A stretch of 64,000 bases of DNA from Nocardioides malaquae (GCF_015070385.1 NZ_JADCSA010000004.1:1-64000), one strand, 5' to 3'. Shown: positions 17,517-26,370, counted from the stretch's first letter. Translations and numbers: made by a program. Notes: a model not told the origin generated them from the letters alone.

Positions 17517-17522
17517 ACCCTA
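17517..17522 (-). promoter_or_regulatory. -10 element of the DUF4177-RidA-NUDIX-MBL operon
   Basis: TAGGGT on the minus strand, six bases before the ATG at 17510. It is back-to-back with the ybaK promoter. Confidence 0.55.
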
Positions 17523-17553
17523 TCCCCGCGACCCCCGTCGCGCGCCAGGGACC

Positions 17554-17559
17554 TATCGT
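17554..17559 (+). promoter_or_regulatory. -10 element of ybaK, leaderless
   Basis: TATCGT, six bases before the GTG at 17566. Confidence 0.5.
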
Positions 17560-17565
17560 GGTCCG

Positions 17566-18075
17566 GTGGCGAAGAAGCAGGCCAGGACGCAGGGGTCCGG
17601 CACCCCGGCGATCGAGGTCCTGACGGCTGCAGGAGTCGCGCACACCCTGCGCCCCTACACCCACGACCCGCGGGCCGTCTCCTACGGGCTGGAGGCGGCC
17701 GAGGCCCTGGGTGTGGCGCCCGCTCGAGTCTTCAAGACCCTCGTCGTCGACACCGCCACGGGCGGACGTCCGGCACTGGCCGTCGGTGTCGTGCCGGTCT
17801 CGCGCCAGCTCGACCTCAAGGCGGTCGCCGCGGCGCTCGGCGCCAAGCGAGCGGTGATGGCCGACCCGGCCGTCGCGTCGCGCTCCAGCGGCTACGTGGT
17901 CGGGGGCATCTCTCCACTCGGCCAACGCACCCCGCTGCCCACCGTCATCGACGTCTCGGCCCGCGACCACGCGACCGTCCTCGTCTCCGCCGGACGTCGT
18001 GGCCTGGACGTCGAGCTCGCCCCCACCGACCTCGCGGCACTCCTCGACGCCACGTGGGCGGAGATCTCCCGGTGA
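17566..18075 (+). CDS. ybaK: Cys-tRNA(Pro) deacylase YbaK/EbsC
   Basis: A 169-residue trans-editing enzyme that hydrolyses Cys-tRNA(Pro) made by mistake by prolyl-tRNA synthetase. It shows the YbaK fold markers: YGLEAAEALGVAPARVFKTLV with the catalytic Lys, then SRQLDLKAVAAALGAKRAVMAD and SGYVVGGISPLGQRTPLPTVID. Length matches the family. The GTG start at 17566 is set by the leaderless promoter. The MFS gene overlaps the stop (GTGA). Confidence 0.92.
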   Translation: MAKKQARTQGSGTPAIEVLTAAGVAHTLRPYTHDPRAVSYGLEAAEALGVAPARVFKTLVVDTATGGRPALAVGVVPVSRQLDLKAVAAALGAKRAVMADPAVASRSSGYVVGGISPLGQRTPLPTVIDVSARDHATVLVSAGRRGLDVELAPTDLAALLDATWAEISR

Positions 18076-19424
18076 CACCCCCGGCCCAGGAGCGCGAGAG
18101 CGTCCTCTCCCCCGCCTACCTGGCCACCACCCTGGGCACCTTCGCGGTGATTGTGCTGGTCGCCTTCGAGAACCTCGCGGTCACCACGATCATGCCGACG
18201 CTCACCGCTGAGCTCGACGGTCGCCACCTGTACGCCCTCGGCTTCGCCGCGCCGCTGGCGTCCGGGGTCGTCGGCATGGTCGCCGCCGGCATGGTGAGTG
18301 ACCGACGCGGACCGGGGATGCCCCTGCTCGTCGCGCTGAGTGTCTTCGCGGCGGGACTCCTGCTCGCCGGCGTCGCCCCCTCCATGGAGGTCTTCGTGGC
18401 CGGCCGGGTGCTGCAGGGGCTCGGCGGCGGGGCGGCCACGGTGGTGCTCTACGTGGTGATCGGCCTCATCTACCCCTCTCGCCTGCAGGCCTCAGTCTTC
18501 GCCTCGTTGGCGGCAGCGTGGGTGCTGCCCTCCCTCTTCGGCCCGGCGGTGGCCGCGGTCATCGCGGAGGCGGTCGGCTGGCGGTGGGTCTTCCTCGGCA
18601 CCGTGGCGCTGGTCGCCGTGGTGAGCCTGGCCCTGACCCGCCGCGCCCTCGGTCTGCCGCGACCGACCGAGCAGCCGGAACGCGCCGCGTACGGACCGCT
18701 CGTCTGGGCGGTCGTGGCCGCTGCTGCGGTGCTGGGAGTCCGTCTCGTGGGCGACCGCCTCGTGCTGGCGCTGGTCTGCGCGGTCGTGGTGTTGTACGCC
18801 CTCACCCACCTGGTCCCGAAGGGGTCGCTGCGGCTGGCCGAGGGGTTGCCGTCGGTGATCGCAACGCGTGGGTTCCTCGCCGGGTCGTTCTTCATGGCCG
18901 AGGGCTACGTGGTGCTGACGCTCGAGGAGAGGTGGGGCCTCACGCCCACCGTCGCCGGTCTCGCGCTGTCGGCCGTCGGTGTCGTCTGGGCGCTGGCGAG
19001 CTGGACTCAGGCGCGGGCGCGACGGCTGGCCCACACCCGGGCGATGACGACGGGGTCGGGGTTGATCGTGCTCGGACTCTCGCTGCTCACCGCCTGCATC
19101 TGGTGGGAGCTCAACCCGTGGATCGCGGGAGCCGTCTACGTGGTCGCCGGCGCGGGGATGGGGTTCGGCTATCCGCGCACCGGGGTGGCGATGCTCCAGG
19201 CCTCGAGTGACCGCGACCGTGGCTTCAACTCCGCGGCGCTCAACGCGGCGGACTCGATGGGCGGCGCGCTCTCCCTCGCCCTGGCCGGTCTGGTCTTCTC
19301 GACGGTCGAGAAAGCCGGCGGCGATCCCTTCACCGCGGTCTACACCTTCGCCAGCGTCATTGCCGTGGTCAGTGTCGTGTCCGCCGCACGGACGGCCGCG
19401 CACGGCACGCCCGAGGGCGTCTGA
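18072..19424 (+). CDS. MFS transporter (14-TM-like drug/proton antiporter type)
   Basis: A 450-residue major facilitator protein with about 12 or more membrane segments. It has the loop 2-3 motif (MVSDRRGPGMPL) and motif C-like glycine/proline pattern in the fifth helix (LPSLFGPAVAAVIAEAVGWRWVFLG), pointing to the drug:H+ antiporter branch. Substrate unknown. The GTG start at 18072 overlaps the ybaK stop. The longer upstream open frame covers ybaK in another frame and is not real. Confidence 0.85.
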   Translation: MTPPAQERESVLSPAYLATTLGTFAVIVLVAFENLAVTTIMPTLTAELDGRHLYALGFAAPLASGVVGMVAAGMVSDRRGPGMPLLVALSVFAAGLLLAGVAPSMEVFVAGRVLQGLGGGAATVVLYVVIGLIYPSRLQASVFASLAAAWVLPSLFGPAVAAVIAEAVGWRWVFLGTVALVAVVSLALTRRALGLPRPTEQPERAAYGPLVWAVVAAAAVLGVRLVGDRLVLALVCAVVVLYALTHLVPKGSLRLAEGLPSVIATRGFLAGSFFMAEGYVVLTLEERWGLTPTVAGLALSAVGVVWALASWTQARARRLAHTRAMTTGSGLIVLGLSLLTACIWWELNPWIAGAVYVVAGAGMGFGYPRTGVAMLQASSDRDRGFNSAALNAADSMGGALSLALAGLVFSTVEKAGGDPFTAVYTFASVIAVVSVVSAARTAAHGTPEGV

Positions 19425-19435
19425 AGTCGCCGCCC

Positions 19436-20437
19436 ATGAGGACTGTGCAGGTGAATAGCAGACCAGGCATCGTCAGGCTGGGGTTGCTGAGTTCACTCCT
19501 CGTCCTCAGTGCCTGTGGGGGTGTGACCACTCCGGACGCAGCCGATGACGACAAACGTCACCTCTTGGCCGCCGTGAGTGACGACGCCGCCACGGCCATG
19601 GCCAAGGTCCAGCGCGACTTCGACCGTTGGGCCGGTGACCCCACCACGCACCAAGCAGCTGCGGTGGTCCAGGCTCACTGGCTCAACGGCCCGCAGGACG
19701 AGTGCCTGGATCAGGCGAGCCTCCCCTTCGAAGCATGGCCAGGCTGGGAGGTGGCCATCGGTCCCGTCACAGTCCCGCTCTGGTACACCGACGCTGCCGT
19801 GCTCCCGCCCGTGCCACTCCTGTCCCACGAGCCGCGACTCAATGCACCGTCCGACCGCCTTGACGACCTGCAGCGCCGCGTCCCGCCCAAGGAGTACCGG
19901 AGGGCCATTGACGCCTGCTCGGAAGAAGGCGACGTCGGCTCGGAGAGCGAGCTGCGACAGTTCACCGCCCCGGCGGCTGCCACGCGCCTGACCAAAGCCT
20001 GGGAAGACGCCGTAAAGGACGGAGTCTCGGTCGCCGACACCGAAGACTCGATCACCGCGTGCGCCTCGAAGAAGGAACTCCCAGCGCCGCTTAACCTTCC
20101 GGCTGGCCCCAGTCTGGACACGTGGTTCACGACTGTCGACCAGCTGCGCCCGGATCCAGACGACATTCCGCTCGTCGAGGGGGAGGAGCCCAGCGACGCG
20201 TGGGCCGACTACACCGCAGCGGAGGCAGCTCTGCTCATTGCCGTCTGGGAGTGCCACGAAGACACGTTCGACCAGGCCATGGAGCAGTTGATCAAGATCT
20301 CGGACGAGTTTGCCCGCACCCATGCGGACGACATCGCTGAGGCCGCGGCGGCGTGGCAGCGGACACGAGAACGCGCCACGGAGCTGGGATGGTCGCCGGA
20401 TCGACCGTTGGCGGGATTTCCCCTGAACAAGCTCTGA
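19436..20437 (+). CDS. hypothetical lipoprotein
   Basis: A 333-residue protein with a signal peptide ending in a lipobox (LVLSAC, about residue 27), then a largely helical, charged extracellular domain with five or more cysteines (QDECLDQ, DACSEEG, ITACASK, VWECHED). No family recognised. Codon use is somewhat less GC-rich at third positions than in the neighbours, which hints at later acquisition. An in-frame GTG a few codons in is an alternative start. It stands alone between the MFS gene and a convergent oxidoreductase. Confidence 0.7.
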   Translation: MRTVQVNSRPGIVRLGLLSSLLVLSACGGVTTPDAADDDKRHLLAAVSDDAATAMAKVQRDFDRWAGDPTTHQAAAVVQAHWLNGPQDECLDQASLPFEAWPGWEVAIGPVTVPLWYTDAAVLPPVPLLSHEPRLNAPSDRLDDLQRRVPPKEYRRAIDACSEEGDVGSESELRQFTAPAAATRLTKAWEDAVKDGVSVADTEDSITACASKKELPAPLNLPAGPSLDTWFTTVDQLRPDPDDIPLVEGEEPSDAWADYTAAEAALLIAVWECHEDTFDQAMEQLIKISDEFARTHADDIAEAAAAWQRTRERATELGWSPDRPLAGFPLNKL

Positions 20438-20480
20438 GGCGCTACGGCCTCTCGTCCGAGATCACGGATCACACCCTGGC

Positions 20481-21539
20481 TCAACCAGCCAACAGCCGCA
20501 GGGTCCTCTCCCGGGACGGGTAACGGTCGACCGGGTGGGCGGCCAGCGCGCCGCCGATCGGCTGCACCATCACCTCGTCGACACCGTGCTCCGCGGCGAA
20601 CTCCGCGATACGGCGCCGGGCCGACTCGGGCTCGTCGACGATCCACCGTGACGCCATCGCGTCGGCCATGCGGTCCTGACCCTCGGGGAAGCCGATCTCC
20701 TCGGCCTCCTCGACGCTGCGCTGGGCCTCCAACGCGCCCCCGACACGCAGGGCGATCATCGCCTGCATGTGCGGGATGGCCAGCCGGTAGGCCTGCTCCT
20801 TCGTCTCCGCGACCGAGGCGTTGACGGTCAGGAAGGTCCGCGGCTCGGGGTGGGCCTCCGACGGCTGGTAGGTGTCGCGGTAGAGCTTGATCGCCTCCGC
20901 GGTGCCTTGGCCGAAGAAGTGGTGGGCGAAGACGTAGGGCAGGCCCTTCTGGGCCGCCAGCCGGGCGGAGTAGTCCGACGAGCCGAGCAGCCACATCCGG
21001 GCGACGCTGGTCGCGTGCGGGGTGGCGCGCAGCGGCTGGACGCGGGGCCCGTAGGACATCTCGACACCCTCAGGACGCATGAGCATGCCGATGTCGTCGA
21101 CGTACTCGGCGAACCGGGCGACCGCCTCGTCGGCCGACTCCGCCGACTGGCCACGCAGGACGTAACGAGTCAGCGGGTCGGTGCCGGGTGCACGGCCGAT
21201 GCCGAGGTCGATCCGGCCGGGGAAGGCCGCCTCCAGCAGGGCGAACTGCTCGGCGACCACCAGCGGGGCGTGGTTGGGCAGCATCACGCCGCCGGAGCCG
21301 ACGCTGATCCGCTCGGTGGCGGAGGCCAGCATCGCGATGAGCACCGGGGGGTTGGTCGAGGCGACCGAGGTGGTGTTGTGGTGCTCAGCGACCCAGAAGC
21401 GGCGGTAGCCCAGCTCGTCAGCCGTCTTCACCAACGCGGTGGAGGCGCGCAGGGCCTCGCCGGTGGTCTGGCCGGAGCGGACCGGGATGAGGTCCAGGAC
21501 GGAGAGAGCGGGCATGGCGGCAGCGCTGGGGGAGGTCAC
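20481..21539 (-). CDS. LLM class flavin-dependent oxidoreductase
   Basis: A 352-residue bacterial luciferase-like (beta/alpha)8-barrel enzyme. Seen: YRRFWVAEHHN with the active-site His pair near residue 53, SVGSGGVMLPNHAPL, RIDLGIGRAPGTDP and the C-terminal VDEVMVQPIGG. It closely resembles the MsnO8/YhbW-type monooxygenases that use reduced FMN. The substrate is unknown. GTG at 21539 and ATG at 21515 are both possible starts. Monocistronic. Confidence 0.9.
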   Translation of the reverse strand: MTSPSAAAMPALSVLDLIPVRSGQTTGEALRASTALVKTADELGYRRFWVAEHHNTTSVASTNPPVLIAMLASATERISVGSGGVMLPNHAPLVVAEQFALLEAAFPGRIDLGIGRAPGTDPLTRYVLRGQSAESADEAVARFAEYVDDIGMLMRPEGVEMSYGPRVQPLRATPHATSVARMWLLGSSDYSARLAAQKGLPYVFAHHFFGQGTAEAIKLYRDTYQPSEAHPEPRTFLTVNASVAETKEQAYRLAIPHMQAMIALRVGGALEAQRSVEEAEEIGFPEGQDRMADAMASRWIVDEPESARRRIAEFAAEHGVDEVMVQPIGGALAAHPVDRYPSRERTLRLLAG

Positions 21540-21639
21540 GCTGCCTCAACCCCCCGCGGCCCGCCGGGTATTCCGAGGGACATCGCATCACGGATGTGCG
21601 GACGGTGATGTGTGGACTGTCCGACAAGCCAGCCGCTCC

Positions 21640-21645
21640 TACGCT
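21640..21645 (+). promoter_or_regulatory. -10 element of the GrpB gene, leaderless
   Basis: TACGCT, six bases before the GTG at 21652. Confidence 0.5.
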
Positions 21646-21651
21646 GGTGCG

Positions 21652-22218
21652 GTGACGGCCTTCCCGAGACGCCCCGACGTGAACGAGCTGGAGGTCTTCG
21701 GCGACCTCGAGACCGACAAGCTGTACCTCGCGGAGCCCGACCCGGAGTGGGCGCTGGGCTTCGCCACGCACGAGCGCCGCATCCGTCACGCGATCGGCTC
21801 GACCGCGATCGCCGTCCATCACGTGGGGTCGACCTCGGTTGCCGGCCTTGCCGCGAAGCCGATCATCGACATCCTCCTGGTCGTCCCCGACATCACCGCG
21901 GAGGAGGACTACCTCGCACCGCTCGTGGACGCCGGCTACGCGCTGCGGGTCCGCGAGCCCGGCCACCGGATGCTGCGCACGCCCGCACGCGACGTGCACC
22001 TGCACATGCACCAGCCAGACGCACCGGACACGACCGACCTCCTCCTCTTCCGCGACCGGCTGCGCAGTCATCCCCAGGAGCGCGAGCTCTACGAGTCGAC
22101 CAAGCGCGAGCTGCTGGAGCGGGAGTGGACCCACATGCAGGCCTACGCGGACGCCAAGGACCAGGTCATCGCGGAGATCAAGGAACGAGCCCGGGCGCGG
22201 TCGCGTCCTCGCACCTGA
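21652..22218 (+). CDS. GrpB family nucleotidyltransferase-fold protein
   Basis: A 188-residue GrpB/UPF0157 protein. The nucleotidyltransferase-like core is visible as IAVHHVGSTSVAGLAAKPIIDILLVV, followed by LHMHQPDAPDTTDLLLFRDRLR and a basic C-terminal helix. Members have the minimal polymerase-beta fold; some are fused to CoaE. The biochemical role is not settled. The GTG at 21652 is preferred over the longer frame because of the leaderless promoter. It converges with the PIN toxin gene six bases downstream. Confidence 0.85.
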   Translation: MTAFPRRPDVNELEVFGDLETDKLYLAEPDPEWALGFATHERRIRHAIGSTAIAVHHVGSTSVAGLAAKPIIDILLVVPDITAEEDYLAPLVDAGYALRVREPGHRMLRTPARDVHLHMHQPDAPDTTDLLLFRDRLRSHPQERELYESTKRELLEREWTHMQAYADAKDQVIAEIKERARARSRPRT

Positions 22219-22224
22219 CGCCAC

Positions 22225-22641
22225 TCACCACTGCAGCGCGTCCGGTGACAGCCGACGCAGACCCCGCACCACGTCGAGGTCCGAGTCGGTCGAGACGATC
22301 TCTCCGAACCCCGCTGCCAACGCGGTAGCCGCGTGGACGGCATCGCGCCCGCCGATCCCCGAACTCTCGACCAGGTCGACCATCGCGCTGACCACGGACG
22401 CGTCGAACGGATGGAGCACCAGGGCCTCGCGCACCGCGCGCGCCGCCGCCACCGCGCGAGGCCGGTCGTCGCGACGCAGCCGATGGAACAGGAACTCCTG
22501 CACGACCTCGACGCTGGCGTGCAACTCCACGCGGCCCTCCGCGGAGGCGGTGAGCAACGCTCGGCACGGCGCCCGCAGCGGGTGCGCCCCACCGACGGCG
22601 TACAGGAGCGGGGCGGTGTCGACGAAGAGACGGTGCGTCAC
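22225..22641 (-). CDS. PIN-domain ribonuclease toxin (VapC-like)
   Basis: A 138-residue PIN-domain protein. Acidic active-site residues are in place: Asp in RLFVDTAPLLYAV, Glu in VVQEFLFHR, and Asp in GGRDAVHAATAL and STDSDLD. VapC-type toxins cleave specific RNAs (often tRNA or rRNA) with Mg2+. It overlaps the upstream antitoxin gene by four bases (22638-22641), the standard antitoxin-toxin layout, and will be held inactive by that protein. The catalytic set looks complete, so the toxin is probably functional. Confidence 0.87.
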   Translation of the reverse strand: MTHRLFVDTAPLLYAVGGAHPLRAPCRALLTASAEGRVELHASVEVVQEFLFHRLRRDDRPRAVAAARAVREALVLHPFDASVVSAMVDLVESSGIGGRDAVHAATALAAGFGEIVSTDSDLDVVRGLRRLSPDALQW

Positions 22642-22910
22642 GGGATCGACTCGAAGCGTGCGGCCTGCTCGGCCTCGTAGTCGGCCTTGACCTCCGACCA
22701 GTCGGGCTCAACGCCTTCGGGCGCGGTGTGGGCATCGAGCAGGCGCCGGGCCGCTGCCTGACGCAGCGTGACGTCGTCGGCGAACCGCACGTCGATGGCC
22801 TCACGGATGACGGCAGCAACGCTGCGTCCCGAGGCGCGGGCCTCCCGCTCGATGAGCGCATACCGCTGCTGATCGAGGAGCAACTGCAGGCGACGCTCCA
22901 TGACGGACAT
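22638..22910 (-). CDS. ribbon-helix-helix antitoxin (VapB-like)
   Basis: About 90 residues. The N-terminus (RRLQLLLDQQRYALIER followed by ARASGRSVAAVIREAID) is a beta-strand plus two helices typical of ribbon-helix-helix DNA-binding antitoxins. The C-terminal half (VEPDWSEVKADYEAEQAARF) is the toxin-neutralising tail. In-frame ATGs occur at 22916, 22910 and 22901. I choose 22910 because it lies exactly at the expected transcription start of the leaderless promoter. The gene's own operator overlaps this start. Confidence 0.82.
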   Translation of the reverse strand: MSVMERRLQLLLDQQRYALIEREARASGRSVAAVIREAIDVRFADDVTLRQAAARRLLDAHTAPEGVEPDWSEVKADYEAEQAARFESIP

Positions 22911-22939
22911 GCACATACATTAGCATGTGCATGTCCGTC
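22902..22939. promoter_or_regulatory. palindromic operator over the toxin-antitoxin promoter
   Basis: A perfect 15-bp inverted repeat (22902-22916 with 22925-22939) around an 8-bp centre. The centre contains TAATGT on the minus strand (22917-22922), a -10 element six bases before the ATG at 22910. Repressor bound here would cover the -10 and the transcription start. Confidence 0.75.
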
Positions 22940-22950
22940 GACGACGAGCC

Positions 22951-23586
22951 TCAGAGCGCGGAGATGAGTTCCGGCTCGGTCTTCTCCCGGACCTCCTCCT
23001 CGGTCACGCCGGGCGCCAGCTCGACGAGCACCAACCCCTCGGGGGTCACGTCGATGACAGCGAGGTCGGTGATGATCCGCTCGATCACGCGCTTGCCGGT
23101 GTAGGGCAGCGAGCACTCCTCGACGATCTTGTAGGAGCCGTCGCGGGCGACATGCTCCATCAGCACGATGACGCGCTTGGCGCCGTGCACCAGGTCCATC
23201 GCGCCGCCCATGCCCTTGACCATCTTGCCGGGGATCATCCAGTTGGCGATGTCACCGTGCTTCGACACCTGCATGGCGCCGAGGATGGCGGCGTCGATCT
23301 TGCCGCCGCGGATCATCCCGAAACTGGTGGCGGAGTCGAAGAAGGAGGCGCCACGACGCACGGTCACGGTCTCCTTGCCGGCGTTGATGAGGTCAGGGTC
23401 CTCCTCGCCGTCGAGCGGGTACGCCCCCACGCCGAGGATGCCGTTCTCCGACTGCAGCACGAGCTCGACGTCGTCGGGCACGTAGTTGGGCACCAGGGTC
23501 GGCAGGCCGATGCCGAGGTTGACGTACTGACCGTCGCTCAGCTCGGCGGCGGCGCGGGCCGCCATCTCCTCACGGGTCCAGGCCAT
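22951..23586 (-). CDS. scoB: 3-oxoacid CoA-transferase subunit B
   Basis: A 211-residue CoA-transferase subunit. It has [13 protein letters not shown], then [13 protein letters not shown] holding the catalytic Glu that forms the acyl-CoA thioester, and [23 protein letters not shown]. Together with subunit A it transfers CoA from succinyl-CoA to acetoacetate or another 3-oxoacid, in ketone-body or aromatic degradation. It starts one base after the subunit A stop, and the two are clearly co-expressed. Confidence 0.92.
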   Translation of the reverse strand: MAWTREEMAARAAAELSDGQYVNLGIGLPTLVPNYVPDDVELVLQSENGILGVGAYPLDGEEDPDLINAGKETVTVRRGASFFDSATSFGMIRGGKIDAAILGAMQVSKHGDIANWMIPGKMVKGMGGAMDLVHGAKRVIVLMEHVARDGSYKIVEECSLPYTGKRVIERIITDLAVIDVTPEGLVLVELAPGVTEEEVREKTEPELISAL

Positions 23587-23587
23587 G

Positions 23588-24364
23588 TCAGTTCTCCTCC
23601 CCGGTGGAGCGCGGGGTGACGGTGCGCTTCTCGATCCGCTTCTCGACGGCCTGCTCGGGCGTCAGCGCGACGACGCGCTGGACGTACACCCCGGGGGTGT
23701 GGACCTCGTTGGGGTCGAGCTCGCCGGGCTCGACGAGGTGCTCGACCTCGGCGATCGTGAGCCGCCCGCACATCGCGGCGAGCGGGTTGAAGTTGCGGGC
23801 GGAGTCGCGGAAGACGAGGTTGCCGTGGCGGTCACCCTTCCAGGCGCGCACCAGGCCGAAGTCGGCGACGATCGCCTCCTCGAGCACGTACTCGCGGCCG
23901 TCGAAGACGCGGGTCTCCTTCGGCGGCGAGGCGACCGCGACGTTGCCGTCGGCGTCGTACTTCCACGGCAGGCCACCCTCGGCGATCTGCGTGCCGCCAC
24001 CGGTGGCGGTGAAGAAGGCGGGGATGCCGGAGCCGCCGGCGCGCATCCGCTCGGCCAGGGTGCCCTGCGGGGTCAGCTCGACCTCGAGCTCGCCGGAGAG
24101 GTACTGGCGGGCGAACTCCTTGTTCTCCCCGACGTAGGACGACACCATCCGCCGGATCCGCTTCTCCATGAGCAGCTTGCCGAGGCCCCAGTCGTCGACG
24201 CCGCAGTTGTTGGAGACCGCCTCGATGTCGCCGACACCGGCCTCGAGGAGCGCGTCGATGAGCACCGACGGGATGCCGCAGAGCCCGAAGCCGCCGACCG
24301 CCAGGGTCGCACCGCTCGGGATGTCGGCGACCGCCTCGGCGGCGCTGGCCACCACCTTGTCCAT
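23588..24364 (-). CDS. scoA: 3-oxoacid CoA-transferase subunit A
   Basis: A 258-residue partner subunit with the N-terminal [48 protein letters not shown]-type core (seen as [19 protein letters not shown]) and [18 protein letters not shown]. The sequence favours succinyl-CoA:3-ketoacid transferase over 3-oxoadipate transferase, but the two are hard to tell apart. GGAAGGAA precedes the ATG. It diverges from an IclR regulator with a palindrome between them, so regulation by that protein is likely. Confidence 0.92.
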   Translation of the reverse strand: MDKVVASAAEAVADIPSGATLAVGGFGLCGIPSVLIDALLEAGVGDIEAVSNNCGVDDWGLGKLLMEKRIRRMVSSYVGENKEFARQYLSGELEVELTPQGTLAERMRAGGSGIPAFFTATGGGTQIAEGGLPWKYDADGNVAVASPPKETRVFDGREYVLEEAIVADFGLVRAWKGDRHGNLVFRDSARNFNPLAAMCGRLTIAEVEHLVEPGELDPNEVHTPGVYVQRVVALTPEQAVEKRIEKRTVTPRSTGEEN

Positions 24365-24481
24365 GCGGGTTCCTTCCTCCGAGGGAGCCGGCCGGCTCCG
24401 TGCCCCCGATTGCAGTCGCTCCCGCAGCCGCCGTCAACGGGCGGCCACCCAGTTGACGCGGATCTCTCGCCACATGACCTC

Positions 24482-24501
24482 ATGAACGGAGTAGCGTTCA
24501 T
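24482..24501. promoter_or_regulatory. palindrome, putative IclR operator
   Basis: ATGAACG (24482-24488) and CGTTCAT (24495-24501) are perfect inverted arms with a 6-bp centre. It lies between scoA and the divergent IclR gene, three bases before the latter's ATG. Confidence 0.55.
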
Positions 24502-24504
24502 TCA

Positions 24505-25353
24505 ATGGACGCACCTCCGCCCGCCTCCGAGGCCCCCGGCGACGTCGTGGGTCGCGTCGCTGCCCTGCTGCGCGCCGTCGCCGCCCACGAGCCGTCGGGA
24601 GGGCGTACGTCCGACCTCGCGCGCGCCGTCGGACTCGCGCGCCCCACGGCGCACCGCCTGCTCTCGTCGCTGGCCGACGCCGGCCTCGTCGACCGCGACC
24701 CGGCCGACGGCCGCTGGCAGTTGGGCCCCGAGCTCTGGTTCATGGGCAGCGCAGCCCGGGCCCGCTACGACGTCACCGCCCTCGCCCAGCCCGTGGTGCG
24801 CCGCCTGGCCCAGGCGACCGGCGAGAGCGCCTTCCTGTCGGCCCGCCGCGGCGACGAGACGATCTGCCTGCTGCGCGAGGACGGCCCCTTCCCGATCCGC
24901 TCGCACGTGCTGCACGAAGGCATCCGCTTCCCCCTCGGCGTCGCGTCGGCGGGGCTGGCGATCCTCGCCTTCCTGCCCGACCCCGAGGTCGAGGCCTACC
25001 TGACCCGGGCGGACCTCGCCGCCAGCCACGGCCCCGCGCACAGCCACGAGGCCGTCCGCGAGCGGGTCGCCGTCGCCCGCTCCGACGGGTGGGCCCTCAA
25101 CCCCGGCCTGATCGTCGAGGGCTCCTGGGGCATGGGTGCCGCCGTCTTCGACAGCCAGGGCGCACCCGCGTGGGCGCTGAGCCTGACCGGCATCGAGCAC
25201 CGCTTCGCGCCCGCCCGGCAGAAGGAGCTGGGCGAGCTGCTGCTGCGGGAGGCCCACGCCCTCACCACGGCGCTCGGCCGGGAGGGATACCCGGGTCGCG
25301 CCCCCGGCAATCGTGAACCTTCACACCTACGGAAGGTCGTCGCGCGCCCCTAG
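24505..25353 (+). CDS. IclR family transcription regulator
   Basis: A 282-residue regulator. Residues about 10-75 are an N-terminal winged helix-turn-helix (TSDLARAVGLARPTAHRLLSSLADAGLVDRD). The rest is the IclR effector domain, with SAFLSARRGDETICLLRE and the late SLTGIEHRFAPARQKELGELL. IclR proteins bind small carboxylic or aromatic effectors. Its divergence from scoAB and the shared palindrome suggest it controls the CoA-transferase genes and itself. The effector cannot be told from sequence. Confidence 0.9.
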   Translation: MDAPPPASEAPGDVVGRVAALLRAVAAHEPSGGRTSDLARAVGLARPTAHRLLSSLADAGLVDRDPADGRWQLGPELWFMGSAARARYDVTALAQPVVRRLAQATGESAFLSARRGDETICLLREDGPFPIRSHVLHEGIRFPLGVASAGLAILAFLPDPEVEAYLTRADLAASHGPAHSHEAVRERVAVARSDGWALNPGLIVEGSWGMGAAVFDSQGAPAWALSLTGIEHRFAPARQKELGELLLREAHALTTALGREGYPGRAPGNREPSHLRKVVARP

Positions 25354-25356
25354 GGT
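25351..25356 (+). promoter_or_regulatory. -10 element of the ArsA pair, leaderless
   Basis: TAGGGT, six bases before the ATG at 25363. Confidence 0.5.
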
Positions 25357-25362
25357 GGCTCC

Positions 25363-26370
25363 ATGGACCAGATGCCTGATTTCTCCCGCGCGCGGCTGCA
25401 CGTGGTCACGGGCAAGGGCGGCACCGGCAAGTCGACGGTCGCCGCCTCGCTCGCGCTCGCGCTGGCCTCAACCGGGCGCACCGTGCTGCTCTGCGAGGTC
25501 GAGGGCCGCCAGGGGATCGCGCGGATGTTCGACGTCGACCCGCTGCCCTACGCCGAGACCCGGATCGCCCGTGGCCTGGCCGACGAGTCCGGTCGTGCCG
25601 GCGAGGTGCACGCGCTGCACATCGACCCCGAGTCGGCGCTGCTGGAGTACCTGGCGATGTACTACCGCCTCGGCCGCGCCGGGCGCGCGCTGGAGAAGTT
25701 CGGCGTGGTCGAGTTCGCCACCACGATCGCGCCGGGCGTGCGCGACGTCCTGCTGACCGGCAAGGTCTACGAGGCCGTCGAGCGCAACTCGCGCCACAAG
25801 GGAGCGCAGGTCTACGACGCGGTCGTGCTCGACGCGCCCCCGACGGGTCGGATCACCCAGTTCCTCAACGTCAACGGCGAGCTGGCCGGGCTGGCGAAGG
25901 TGGGTCCGGTCCGCTCCCAGGCAGACACCGTGATGACGCTCTTCCGCTCGCCGCGCACCGTCGTGCACCTGGTGACGCTGCTCGAGGAGATGCCGGTGAC
26001 CGAGACCGTCGACGGCATCGCCGAGCTGCGCGCCGCCGACCTGCGCGTGGGCGCGATCGTCTCCAACCTCGTCCGGCCCCAGGAGGTCGACGCCGACCTG
26101 CTCGCCGACGTCGCGAGCGAGCAGGGGCGTACGCACGTCGCCGCCGGGCTGGAGGCCGCCGGCCTGGAGCCCCACGACGTGCTGGTCGACGCGCTGGTGA
26201 GCCAGGGCCGCGACCACGCCGAACGCCTCGCCCTGCAAGAACGGCAGCGCGAGGTGGTCGCTGCGACCGGCGTGCCGAACGTCGACCTGCCGCAGCTCGT
26301 CGACGGCGTCGACCTGGGCGGGCTCTACGAGCTCGCCGCTGCACTCAAGGAACAGGGGTTGGCCCGATGA
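25363..26370 (+). CDS. ArsA/Get3 family ATPase, first of a pair
   Basis: A 335-residue P-loop ATPase of the ArsA/GET3 (deviant Walker A) class: GKGGTGKSTVAAS at about residues 16-28, CEVEGRQGIARMF, and switch II in VVLDAPPTGRITQFL. It corresponds to Rv3679, which forms a heterodimer with Rv3680. Despite the arsenite-pump name there is no ArsB partner here, and the mycobacterial pair is linked to envelope or redox tolerance. The downstream gene overlaps by four bases. Confidence 0.9.
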   Translation: MDQMPDFSRARLHVVTGKGGTGKSTVAASLALALASTGRTVLLCEVEGRQGIARMFDVDPLPYAETRIARGLADESGRAGEVHALHIDPESALLEYLAMYYRLGRAGRALEKFGVVEFATTIAPGVRDVLLTGKVYEAVERNSRHKGAQVYDAVVLDAPPTGRITQFLNVNGELAGLAKVGPVRSQADTVMTLFRSPRTVVHLVTLLEEMPVTETVDGIAELRAADLRVGAIVSNLVRPQEVDADLLADVASEQGRTHVAAGLEAAGLEPHDVLVDALVSQGRDHAERLALQERQREVVAATGVPNVDLPQLVDGVDLGGLYELAAALKEQGLAR

